Source: JACGMN01 sp964522635 (GTDB taxonomy: Archaea > Halobacteriota > Syntropharchaeia > Alkanophagales > Methanospirareceae). From it: 8,422 nt of DNA. Both the position numbers and the translations under genes were made by a program. The DNA lies in the NCBI GenBank assembly GCA_964522635.1, contig CAZFWT010000066.1, positions 1 to 8,422 on the forward strand. Direction: 5' to 3'. Under the pieces are notes generated by a model. That model was not told the origin of the DNA and made no database searches. It was given only the letters and a program-made list of their open reading frames with translations. Of the stretch, positions 1-6,574 are shown piece after piece; position 1 is the stretch's first letter, and each line of letters starts with the position of its first letter.

Positions 1-1526
1 GTCTCCGCGGCAACGAAGACGATGCACGGGGTGCCTTCCTCGATCAGCGCCAGCGGCCCGTGCTTCAGCTCACCACCGGCGAACGCCTCCGCATGGATGT
101 ACGAAACCTCCTTTATCTTCAATGCCGCCTCCAAAGCGGTCGCATATTGCAGCTCGCGACCGATAAGATAGATATGATCCTTATCGTAGAGCAGCTCGGC
201 GAGTTGCTCCAGATACTCACGCATCGATCGCGAGGTCAGGTTAAAAATATCGAGATACAGGCTCCCGAGCTTCTTCAAGCCGTCCTCGTACTTATCCGCC
301 AGAGCATAGGCGAGCATGGCCATGAGCACGACCTGTGACGTGTACGTCTTCGTGGAGAGCACGCAGAGTTCAAGCCCACTGTTCATCATCAGGAGCGTGT
401 CGCTCTCCCGCGTGAGGATTGAGCCCTCGCGGTTCACGATCCCCACGACCTTGCTGCCACGCCGCTTCGCCGCGTTCACCGCATCCAAAACGTCCGCGGT
501 CTCGCCCGATTGCGAGATGGCCAATACCAACGTGTCTCCCGTTAGAAAGTCCTCATAATGCTCGAACTCCGAGGCCAGGATCGCATTCATGTGCACCTTC
601 GCGATCTTCGAGAAGAGGTAGCTGCCGGCCAGGCACGCGTGATAACTGGATCCGCAACCGATGAAGAAAGTACCGAACGCGTGCTGCATCGCATCACAGA
701 TGCTCTTCACAACCCCTTCCTCCTGCTGCAGTGCTCTGAGCACCGTTTCATCCTGCTCACTGAGTTCCTTCAGCATGAAGTGCTCGAATCCGCACTTCTT
801 TGCCTCTTCCGCGTTGCACGTTATGCAGTCCACCGGGCGTGTTACCGCTCGACCCTCAGCTAAATTGTAAATCCGTACAGTCTGATTATCATCCGCGACG
901 AAGACATCGGCACTCCTCAGATAGATGACTCTATCGGTCCACTCCAGGAACGCGAGCACATCGGAAGAGGGGAAGATCCCGTCTGCTCCGATACCGATAC
1001 AGAGTGACCGCGAGCCTTTTCGCGCGCCAAGAAGCTTTCGCTCGCCCTTCCGTATCGCGAGGATAGTATAGCTCCCTTCGAGTAGTCGCAACGCGTTACG
1101 AAACGCATCCTCAAACTCGAAGCCACGCTTCATGAACTCCTCCACGAGGTGCGCAATCGTCTCGGAGTCCGTTTCCGACCTGAACGTATGCCCGTTCTCG
1201 ATCAAGCACGCTTTCAGTTCCCGGTAATTCTCTATTATCCCGTTATGAACGATTGCGATCTCATTTTTGCAGTCCGTATGCGGATGCGCGTTCTCCATGG
1301 AGACTTTCCCGTGTGTCGCCCACCGGGTATGGGCGATTCCTATCGTCCCCTCACCAGCTTCGAATGAGATCTCGTTCAGTTTCCCCGCAGCTTTTTGCAG
1401 ATGCAGCTCATCCGCGCAGAGCGCAATACCGGCGGAATCGTAGCCACGATATTCCAGCTTTTCCAGGCCACTCGTAAGGTACGGAAACGCTTGCTTGAGT
1501 CCGATGTACCCGATAATACCGCACAT
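1..1526 (-). CDS. glmS: Glutamine--fructose-6-phosphate aminotransferase (isomerizing), C-terminus cut by the window edge
   Basis: It makes glucosamine-6-phosphate from fructose-6-phosphate and glutamine, the entry step to UDP-GlcNAc and other amino sugars, in the cytoplasm. The start is fixed by MCGIIGYIG, where Cys2 becomes the N-terminal nucleophile of the class II glutamine amidotransferase domain. HTRWATHG (66-73) and HNGIIEN (94-100) belong to that domain. The first SIS sugar-isomerase domain shows IGCGSSYHA (289-297), SQSGETADV (338-346) and a STKTYTSQ segment. The second shows KEVSYIHAEAF and GELKHGPLAL, in which Glu473 and His489 align with catalytic Glu488 and His504 of the E. coli enzyme. 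I translated 508 codons without a break; about 100 residues, including the C-terminal catalytic Lys, lie beyond the edge. It is last in a minus-strand cluster, 9 nt after the stop of the regulator gene. No strong ribosome binding site is seen, so translational coupling is plausible. Confidence 0.97.
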   Translation of the reverse strand, partial: MCGIIGYIGLKQAFPYLTSGLEKLEYRGYDSAGIALCADELHLQKAAGKLNEISFEAGEGTIGIAHTRWATHGKVSMENAHPHTDCKNEIAIVHNGIIENYRELKACLIENGHTFRSETDSETIAHLVEEFMKRGFEFEDAFRNALRLLEGSYTILAIRKGERKLLGARKGSRSLCIGIGADGIFPSSDVLAFLEWTDRVIYLRSADVFVADDNQTVRIYNLAEGRAVTRPVDCITCNAEEAKKCGFEHFMLKELSEQDETVLRALQQEEGVVKSICDAMQHAFGTFFIGCGSSYHACLAGSYLFSKIAKVHMNAILASEFEHYEDFLTGDTLVLAISQSGETADVLDAVNAAKRRGSKVVGIVNREGSILTRESDTLLMMNSGLELCVLSTKTYTSQVVLMAMLAYALADKYEDGLKKLGSLYLDIFNLTSRSMREYLEQLAELLYDKDHIYLIGRELQYATALEAALKIKEVSYIHAEAFAGGELKHGPLALIEEGTPCIVFVAAE

Positions 1527-1535
1527 TTATCTTTT

Positions 1536-2084
1536 CTATGGCCCCTTTTTCGTAGCCCCGCTCTCAGCCGACGGTATCCTCACCGTTACTCGCTTCGTAA
1601 GCACCGGCACCAGCCGTTTTATCTGTATTTCACCTCCCGCATCCATCGTACACTCGTTGATTGGCACCGCGGGGGGTTTGCCGTTTACCTCGTAAATAAA
1701 AAAGCCTTCCTCACCGTCGATTGATGCAATAAACTCCTTATCACCTACTTTCTTGATCCCGATCCCGTCAACCTCTTTGAGCGCCTCCAGGATATTTATA
1801 CCTCCCTGAGTTTGCACTTCGTAATCCTCACTGAACGTATCCATCGCGTCGTACAGCCGCTTCCTGTTCGCGGAGAGCACGTGCGTCCGTCCAAAGGCCT
1901 TGCAATGCACCAGATCGGCATCCTCTAAGAGTTTGACGTGCTTCGCAGCCACGGGTACCGAGATGCCCAGTTCATTCGCCAGGCCAGAGACATGATACTC
2001 GTCTTGCAGCAAAAGCCGCAGCATCTCCATCCGCGTCTTGCTACTCAGCGCTTTGAAGATCACCGCTCCACCTACTCCGCTCAT
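1536..2084 (-). CDS. ArsR-like winged-helix regulator with a C-terminal VNGK (DUF4430-like) domain
   Basis: This 182-residue protein is a likely DNA-binding transcription regulator. Residues 7-75 read as an ArsR-type winged helix: FKALSSKTRMEMLRLLL, then the helix-turn-helix VSGLANELGISVPVAAKHVKLL, then a wing near CKAFGRTHVL. Residues about 96-157 are not part of the usual ArsR fold. INILEALKE, an FIASIDG stretch, GFFIYEVNGKPP and a polar end resemble the small beta-rich DUF4430/transcobalamin-C-like domain, which normally sits in secreted proteins; no signal peptide or membrane segment is present here. This domain match is by eye. The tail (158-182) is basic and probably disordered. The gene lies 33 nt after the ADP-ribosylglycohydrolase gene and 9 nt before glmS, so it may control its own cluster. 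No clear Shine-Dalgarno precedes the ATG. Regulator class is confident; ligand and targets are unknown. Confidence 0.9.
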   Translation of the reverse strand: MSGVGGAVIFKALSSKTRMEMLRLLLQDEYHVSGLANELGISVPVAAKHVKLLEDADLVHCKAFGRTHVLSANRKRLYDAMDTFSEDYEVQTQGGINILEALKEVDGIGIKKVGDKEFIASIDGEEGFFIYEVNGKPPAVPINECTMDAGGEIQIKRLVPVLTKRVTVRIPSAESGATKKGP

Positions 2085-2117
2085 GCTTCAACGATAGATA
2101 GATATGAGCAATCTAGG

Positions 2118-3062
2118 TTATATCTCTTGCTCTGCGCTTATATAATAGAGCTCTTCCGCCAATTGCTGTATGTATCGCTTACCCTTCTCCTCGTCTTCGA
2201 GCCGCGCCACCCATTCGCTCGGGATCGCCTGGTCGCCGTAGTACGCGCCGCAGATCGCGCCCGTCATGGCCCCGATCGTATCAGTATCGCCGCCCAACCG
2301 TATCGCATAGACAACACTGCGCTCAAAGTCATCAAACCGCAGAAAGGAGTAGATCGCCGTGGGCACCGAGTCGAACGCCGCCATACCATTGCCCAGTTCG
2401 GCAATGACCTCCCCGCTACTCGCTTCGGTTCGCAAAAGCCGCTCCATGCGCCTGAGCTTATTCTTATACAGCTCGTGGTGCACAAACTCATCGAGCTGGG
2501 ACAGCATCTCATTGCGATCCTCGCGTACCGCCAGCGCGATCGCGAACGCCTGTAGAGCTGCACCTTCTTTTCCCAGCTCGTGCGCGTGCGTTATCTGGCT
2601 CGACTGGTATGCGACCTCTCTCAGCTCCTTCGGATTGTCATAATAGTAGAGCCCTACGGGCGCGATGCGCATCGCGGCGCCGTTGCCATATGAGCCCATA
2701 CCACCGAACAGGCCCTGCGCCGCTTCGTCCCATTGCTCACCCGCTCGCAGTCGTTCGAATGCCGCTCGCGAGCCCGGGCCGTAGCCGCGCTTCGGATTCA
2801 TATTACGAACGAGCGTTCGCGCCATATCCGCACCATCAAAACCAGTATTCCTAAGCAACGACTCCGCCACTCCGATCATCTGCTCGGTGTCGTCAGTATA
2901 CCGACCTTCTACCATCTCTAACCTTCCCGCCTCGCCGTAGACCCTGGCTACCCGCTCCCTACTCCAGCCTTCCAGTGGCGCGCCTAAAGCGTCACCAACG
3001 GCCGTGCCGAGCAGTGCACCAATGAATTTTGATCTCAGGTCCCGTTTCCACCCAGCCATCAT
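2118..3062 (-). CDS. ADP-ribosylglycohydrolase family protein (ARH/DraG-like)
   Basis: The protein belongs to the family of binuclear-metal hydrolases that remove ADP-ribose from proteins or small molecules (DraG, ARH1/ARH3 and relatives); its real substrate is not visible. Family signatures, numbered from a possible TTG start at 3077: FIGALLGTAVGDALGAP near the N-terminus, the metal motif YTDDTEQ (Thr61-Asp62-Asp63), GNGAAMRIAPVG (131-142), QITHAHELG (161-169) and the second metal motif LGGDTDTIGA (261-270, Asp264 and Asp266). Length near 314-319 residues is normal for the family, and all expected metal ligands are present. I chose ATG at 3062 (one of two adjacent ATGs) over the upstream TTG, because the extra residues are not conserved-looking; neither start has a strong Shine-Dalgarno, so a short-leader or leaderless mRNA is likely. 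It heads the minus-strand cluster with the regulator and glmS. Confidence 0.92.
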   Translation of the reverse strand: MMAGWKRDLRSKFIGALLGTAVGDALGAPLEGWSRERVARVYGEAGRLEMVEGRYTDDTEQMIGVAESLLRNTGFDGADMARTLVRNMNPKRGYGPGSRAAFERLRAGEQWDEAAQGLFGGMGSYGNGAAMRIAPVGLYYYDNPKELREVAYQSSQITHAHELGKEGAALQAFAIALAVREDRNEMLSQLDEFVHHELYKNKLRRMERLLRTEASSGEVIAELGNGMAAFDSVPTAIYSFLRFDDFERSVVYAIRLGGDTDTIGAMTGAICGAYYGDQAIPSEWVARLEDEEKGKRYIQQLAEELYYISAEQEI

Positions 3063-3125
3063 ATCATATCTAGTCAAATAGCACGTTTTATTACCGTTTA
3101 CTGCTAAGAAAAATAAGATGCAAAG
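3063..3125. promoter_or_regulatory. Divergent promoter region between the ADP-ribosylglycohydrolase gene and apgM
   Basis: This AT-rich interval separates two divergent genes. On the plus strand, TTTTATTA near 3087-3094 sits about 35 nt before the apgM ATG, where an archaeal TATA box for a short-leader transcript would lie. On the minus strand, CTTATTTTTCTTA (about 3105-3117) could serve the opposite gene. Neither gene has a Shine-Dalgarno. Placement is by eye. Confidence 0.45.
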
Positions 3126-4370
3126 ATGACGAGCGCAAACACTAAATCTAATTCTGATTCGAACAAGGCGATACTATTGGTCTGCGACGGCCTCGGGGAT
3201 CGTCCTTCTGTAAATGGCATGACACCGCTCCAGGCGGCAGATACGCCGCATTTGGACGCACTCTGCACCTCCGGCATCTCCGGCTTGCTGGATGTCATCT
3301 CACCCGGTATTGTGCCCGGTAGCGACACGGCGCACCTTGCACTCTTTGGCTATGATCCTTACAAACAATATCCCGGCCGAGGTGTCTTTGAAGCGCTCGG
3401 CGCTGATATGGCGCTGCATGCGGGCGACGTTGCCTTTCGCGCTAATTTCGCGACCGTGGACGCGGAAATGCGTGTTCTGGACAGAAGAGCGGGCAGAAAG
3501 GGGAGCAAAGAACTGGCTGCGCTGCTCGACGGGCTTGTAATCGAGGATGTCAAAATCGCGCTGAAAAATACCACCCAGCATCGCTGTGCCGTTGTCATGA
3601 AGGGCGAGGGGCTCTCGCGCTACGTCTCCGATGTGGATTCGCATGTGGCCGGGACTTTCGTACAGGATTGTAAGCCCCTCAGGGACGGTGCGGCCGAGCG
3701 GAAGACCGCGCGTATTGTGAATACGTTCGTCAAGCTGAGTTACGAGCTGCTTAATGAGCATCCGATAAATGCAGAAAGGAGACAGAAGGGCGAACTGCCC
3801 GCGAATATCATAATAATGCGCGGTGCGGGCACTCCCGAGCCGATCACGTCGCTCCGGGAACGCTTCGGCTTCAGCGCCGCGTGCGTCGCTGGCGCCTCAC
3901 TCTACAAGGGCGTTGCGCAGTACGTCGGTATGGACGTCTTACAGGTGGAGGGTGCGACCGGTAAGGCAGATACGAACTTGAAGAACAAGGCGGAGGCTGC
4001 GTTACACGCACTGGAAGTGCACGATTTCGTCTTCCTGCATGTGAAGGATACCGATAATCACGGCCACGACGGCGATTTCGAGGGCAAAAAAGCGATCATC
4101 GAGCGGGTGGACGCAGAGCTTGTGGCCTTACTCAAAGATGCAGATGCATACCTCGCCGTTACCGGCGACCACAGCACGCCTGTAGCCATAAAAAGGCATT
4201 GCAGTGATCCTGTTCCCATACTCATACATGGCAACGGGGTGAGGACGGACAACGTCACGAAGTTCGACGAGTTCTCGGTCGCCTCGGGCGGGCTGTGCAG
4301 GATACACGGTCTCGATGTGATGCCCATACTGGCCGATTATATGGGCTATTACGTGATGTACGGCACCTGA
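3126..4370 (+). CDS. apgM: 2,3-bisphosphoglycerate-independent phosphoglycerate mutase, archaeal type
   Basis: It interconverts 3- and 2-phosphoglycerate in glycolysis/gluconeogenesis, in the cytoplasm. It belongs to the alkaline-phosphatase superfamily and needs two metal ions. The 414-residue length is usual for ApgM. Visible motifs: AILLVCDGLGDRP (Asp21, metal), PGIVPGSDTAHLALFGYDP (Ser66, the phosphorylated residue by family analogy), PGRGVFEALG, DVAFRANFATV, the metal cluster HVKDTDNHGHDGD (305-317, with Asp308 and His312) and VTGDHSTPV (Asp348, His349) followed by KRHCSDPVPILIHG. No key residue is missing. The first about 14 residues (TSANTKSNSDSN) are polar and dispensable-looking. The ATG has no Shine-Dalgarno; a three-codon mini-ORF (ATG at 3118) ends with its TGA overlapping this start. 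The gene is transcribed alone and converges on the 72-residue protein gene, leaving an 86-nt intergenic stretch in which I see no clear terminator. Confidence 0.97.
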   Translation: MTSANTKSNSDSNKAILLVCDGLGDRPSVNGMTPLQAADTPHLDALCTSGISGLLDVISPGIVPGSDTAHLALFGYDPYKQYPGRGVFEALGADMALHAGDVAFRANFATVDAEMRVLDRRAGRKGSKELAALLDGLVIEDVKIALKNTTQHRCAVVMKGEGLSRYVSDVDSHVAGTFVQDCKPLRDGAAERKTARIVNTFVKLSYELLNEHPINAERRQKGELPANIIIMRGAGTPEPITSLRERFGFSAACVAGASLYKGVAQYVGMDVLQVEGATGKADTNLKNKAEAALHALEVHDFVFLHVKDTDNHGHDGDFEGKKAIIERVDAELVALLKDADAYLAVTGDHSTPVAIKRHCSDPVPILIHGNGVRTDNVTKFDEFSVASGGLCRIHGLDVMPILADYMGYYVMYGT

Positions 4371-4456
4371 TCTGTCTCACCAGCGGTTGTAGCGTTCGCA
4401 ATAACGTAGCACCTTGGATTCTGGGAACTCTCACGCAAGACGGATGAAGTAGCTCT

Positions 4457-4675
4457 TCACCTGAACTCCTCTTCAGCGGCCGCTAAAATCTCAGCTAGCT
4501 CTTCCATCCGCTTCGCTGCCTCGTTCAGTCGCGTGCTCACCGCCGCGAGCCCGAGCGCATCCGCTTCCCGCGCCGCCTTCCGGAAACTCTTCGCATGCTC
4601 CCTATTGTGCACAACCCAGTGCTCTAACTTCTTCTGTAAGCGAAGCACGCCTTCATCCTTTTCCGACTCTTCCAT
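4457..4675 (-). CDS. Small helical protein with an HxxxHxxxH face, unknown function
   Basis: I do not recognise a named family with certainty, although the LEHWVVHNREHAKSF signature looks like a conserved small-protein motif of prokaryotes. The 72 residues are highly charged and almost entirely helix-forming, most simply two long amphipathic helices (about 9-40 and 43-70) making a hairpin. His19, His23 and His27 fall at i, i+4, i+8 on one helix face beside Trp20 and Asn24, an arrangement that could bind a metal or cofactor; that is inference. There is no signal peptide, membrane segment or Cys. The start is well supported: a strong Shine-Dalgarno, AGGGAGGA (4683-4690, minus strand), lies 7 nt before the ATG. 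It lies 81 nt downstream of ahcY on the same strand, so the two may be co-transcribed. An antisense frame here is also open but lacks such a start. Confidence 0.78.
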   Translation of the reverse strand: MEESEKDEGVLRLQKKLEHWVVHNREHAKSFRKAAREADALGLAAVSTRLNEAAKRMEELAEILAAAEEEFR

Positions 4676-4682
4676 AGTCTTG

Positions 4683-4690
4683 TCCTCCCT
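4683..4690 (-). promoter_or_regulatory. Strong Shine-Dalgarno of the 72-residue protein gene
   Basis: AGGGAGGA on the minus strand, 7 nt from the ATG at 4675. It is the clearest ribosome binding site in the window; most other starts here have weak or no such site. It decides the start and supports the ORF being a real gene. Confidence 0.75.
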
Positions 4691-4756
4691 GAATAGTATT
4701 CCCGCGCGGCGATATCACTCGTGGCGATCCCTATTCAATTTCCCGCGGGACTCTGC

Positions 4757-6004
4757 TCATGTCCCTAACTCCCAGGAGCTGAGATACTTCCGCTGCTCGG
4801 CCGTCAGTTCTTCGGTCTCGATGCCCAGCGCATCCAACTTCAATCGAGCTACCTGCTCATCGATCTCCCGCGGCACCGTATATACCTCGTTACGCAGTCG
4901 CCCCTGCTCCTCGACGATGTACCGAACGCATAAAGCCTGATTCGCGAAGCTCATGTCCATGACCTCAGGCGGATGCCCGAACGCGGCGGCGAGATTCACG
5001 AGCCGGCCTTCCGCGAGTACATACAACCGCCTCCCGTCCTCCATGATATACTCCATCACCTCGGCCTTCGCCTCCTTCCTGGCTACAGCAAGCGCTTCGA
5101 GGTCCGGAATATTAATCTCGACGTTGAAATGCCCGGCATTCGCGATGAGCGCGCCGTCTTTCATCAGCTCGAAATGCTCCCGCCGTATCGCTGAGATGTC
5201 ACCGGTGACAGTGATGAAGAGATCGCCAACCTTCGCCGCCTCCTTCATCGGCATCACGTAATAGCCATCCATATGCGCCTCAAGCGCCTTCCGCGGATTG
5301 ATCTCCACAACAACAACCTTGGATCCCAGCCCCCGCGCTCGCAGTGCGACGCCGCGGCCACACCACCCGTAGCCCACCACGACGACCGTCTTGCCGGCGA
5401 ACAGGAAGTTCGTTGCGTTCATGATGCCGTGCAGGGTTGATTGCCCGGTACCGTAGCGGTTGTCGAACATCATCTTCGTCTCCGCGTCGTTAACCGCGAT
5501 GACCGGGAATTTGAGCTTCCCCGCCGCTGAGAGCGCTCGTAACCGTATGACCCCGGTCGTCGTCTCTTCACAGGCGCCTATGATGCCCTCAACACCGCGC
5601 CCGTGTACCCGCGCGATCGTATCCGCGCCATCATCGAGGATGATCTCGGGTCCGTGTGCCAGCGCATCGTCCAGACATGCGTAGTACTCCTGCTCATTCT
5701 CACCCCTGAAGGCATACACGTGGATACCGTCAGCCGCGAGCGCGGCAGCGACATCATCCTGCGTGCTGAGCGGGTTCGAGCCCGTTAACGCGATCTGCGC
5801 ACCACCGTCGCGGAGCGTCAGAATGAGATTCGCCGTTTCCACCGTGACATGGAGGCAGGCGGTGATCTTCACGCCGGCCAGGGGCTGCTCCGCTTTATAA
5901 CGCGCTCGCAATATCTGCAGCACGGGCATCTGCCTTCGTGCCCATTCGATCCGATTCCGACCCTCTTCCGCAAGGGTTATGTCCTTAACCACAAAATCGC
6001 GCAT
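4757..6004 (-). CDS. ahcY: Adenosylhomocysteinase (S-adenosyl- or S-inosyl-homocysteine hydrolase)
   Basis: An NAD-dependent enzyme that splits the product of SAM-dependent methyl transfer into homocysteine and a nucleoside, keeping the methyl cycle running. The 415-residue protein has all family motifs: LHVTVETANL (51-60), GSNPLSTQDDVAAAL (75-89), ILDDGAD (122-128), CEETTTGVIRL (145-155), NDAETKMMFDNRYGTGQS (172-189) with Lys177, Asp181 and Asn182 matching catalytic Lys/Asp/Asn, the Rossmann motif VVVVGYGWCGRG (207-218) with acidic Glu234 after strand 2, and NAGHFNVEI (289-297). The C-terminus ends YLSSWELGT and lacks the K-x(3)-YRY tail of bacterial and eukaryotic enzymes, as in other archaeal members. 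Some methanogen homologues prefer S-inosylhomocysteine, so the substrate is uncertain. The ATG start agrees with the family N-terminus. It probably leads a transcript that continues into the 72-residue protein gene. Confidence 0.96.
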   Translation of the reverse strand: MRDFVVKDITLAEEGRNRIEWARRQMPVLQILRARYKAEQPLAGVKITACLHVTVETANLILTLRDGGAQIALTGSNPLSTQDDVAAALAADGIHVYAFRGENEQEYYACLDDALAHGPEIILDDGADTIARVHGRGVEGIIGACEETTTGVIRLRALSAAGKLKFPVIAVNDAETKMMFDNRYGTGQSTLHGIMNATNFLFAGKTVVVVGYGWCGRGVALRARGLGSKVVVVEINPRKALEAHMDGYYVMPMKEAAKVGDLFITVTGDISAIRREHFELMKDGALIANAGHFNVEINIPDLEALAVARKEAKAEVMEYIMEDGRRLYVLAEGRLVNLAAAFGHPPEVMDMSFANQALCVRYIVEEQGRLRNEVYTVPREIDEQVARLKLDALGIETEELTAEQRKYLSSWELGT

Positions 6005-6039
6005 TATAATATACGACCCGCCTGTAACTGCTGAAGCAT
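6004..6039 (-). other. Possible 11-codon leader ORF overlapping the ahcY start (TAATG)
   Basis: On the minus strand an ATG at 6039 opens a frame encoding MLQQLQAGRIL, whose TAA stop shares its last A with the ahcY ATG. The overlap would allow stop-start reinitiation, and a TATA-like element at 6061-6072 is about the right distance for a transcript starting near this ATG. With no homology evidence, chance is a serious alternative. Confidence 0.25.
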
Positions 6040-6138
6040 GGATTCCTTTTATTTAGATACTATAATAAAAACCTTTTTATCTTCGTAACGGCTACCCGAG
6101 AAGTGTAGCTGCGTGGGTAGGAAAAGGGGAACCAGATC
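6005..6138. promoter_or_regulatory. Divergent promoter region between ahcY and rpoF
   Basis: The stretch 6046-6080 is strongly AT-rich inside otherwise GC-richer DNA. Minus-strand TATA candidates for ahcY are TTTTTATTATAG (6061-6072) and CTAAATAAAA (about 6047-6056). For rpoF, plus-strand ACTATAATAAAA (about 6059-6070) would put transcription start near 6090, giving a leader of about 50 nt. The core boxes overlap, so the two promoters may interfere or be co-regulated. Positions are judged by eye. Confidence 0.5.
6092..6120 (+). other. Possible leader hairpin before rpoF
   Basis: CTACCC (6092-6097) and GGGTAG (6115-6120) form a perfect 6-bp stem, with a possible further G-U pair, around a 17-nt loop. 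It would lie at the 5' end of the predicted rpoF leader, just before a plausible Shine-Dalgarno AGGGGA (6125-6130, 8 nt from the ATG). A stem this short can arise by chance. Confidence 0.25.
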
Positions 6139-6510
6139 ATGATCGTAAAAGAGATACTTGATGAAAGCGTCCTGACGCTGGCGGAAGCTAAAGAAACACT
6201 ACAGGCTCTGCGAGCCCGTGGCAAGGGCGCGAAGAAGGAAGAAGAGGGCGCGGAGGAGGCGATCCGGTACGAGCGAAGGAAAGCCTCTGAGCACACCTCG
6301 AAATTCGCGAAACAGAGTGCAGAAAGCTCCCGAGCACTGGTTGCTGAGCTGTGCGAATTACCCAAGATGAAGGAGAGCATCGCGGTACGAATTGCTGATT
6401 TGGTGCCCCAGAGCCCGAATGAGGTGCGGGCGATCTACGCGAAGGAGCGCTTCACACTCACCGAGGCGGACATCGAGAGTATCCTGGACGTCATCGCGAA
6501 GCACGAATGA
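6139..6510 (+). CDS. rpoF: DNA-directed RNA polymerase subunit Rpo4/RpoF (Rpb4 family)
   Basis: This is the archaeal counterpart of eukaryotic Rpb4. It pairs with Rpo7 to form the stalk of RNA polymerase, which helps open-complex formation and binds emerging RNA. The N-terminal VKEILDESVLTLAEAKETL (3-21) and the C-terminal HRDC-like helical part (IAVRIADLVPQSPNEVRAIYAKERFTL..., 81-107, then ESILDVIAKHE) are typical of the family. Between them, residues about 25-50 are a highly charged stretch (KGAKKEEEGAEEAIRYERRK), slightly longer than I expect for the family, giving 123 residues in all. AGGGGA 8 nt upstream supports the ATG. The DUF655 gene follows after 64 nt. In many archaea rpl21e precedes this pair; here the upstream neighbour is the divergent ahcY, so rpoF appears to have its own promoter. 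Confidence 0.92.
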   Translation: MIVKEILDESVLTLAEAKETLQALRARGKGAKKEEEGAEEAIRYERRKASEHTSKFAKQSAESSRALVAELCELPKMKESIAVRIADLVPQSPNEVRAIYAKERFTLTEADIESILDVIAKHE

Positions 6511-6574
6511 GTACGTAATTGGGATTCTAAGTAAGTAAGCGAGGAGCGCCTTTTGGGAGGGGACTAAATAAAGG

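Noticed and set aside
2093..2104. Three GATA units in the gap before the regulator gene
   Set aside because: Only 12 bases long and of low complexity; no sign of a functional repeat.
1938..2555. A 205-codon plus-strand frame across the regulator and ADP-ribosylglycohydrolase genes
   Set aside because: It is antisense to two proteins with clear family motifs; its composition (rich in Arg, His, Leu) is typical of a shadow frame.
3063..3077. TTG at 3077 as the start of the ADP-ribosylglycohydrolase
   Set aside because: Two adjacent ATGs follow five codons later, the extra residues look unconserved and there is no ribosome binding site before the TTG.
3118..3129. Three-codon frame ATGCAAAGATGA overlapping the apgM start
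   Set aside because: Too short to judge; a stop-start overlap of this size occurs easily by chance.
3300..3761. A 153-codon minus-strand frame inside apgM
   Set aside because: It lies fully within the certain apgM reading frame and is a mirror of its GC-rich codon pattern.
4371..4456. Terminator or RNA gene between the convergent apgM and small-protein genes
   Set aside because: I see no stable stem with a following T-run and no tRNA-like features in these 86 bases.
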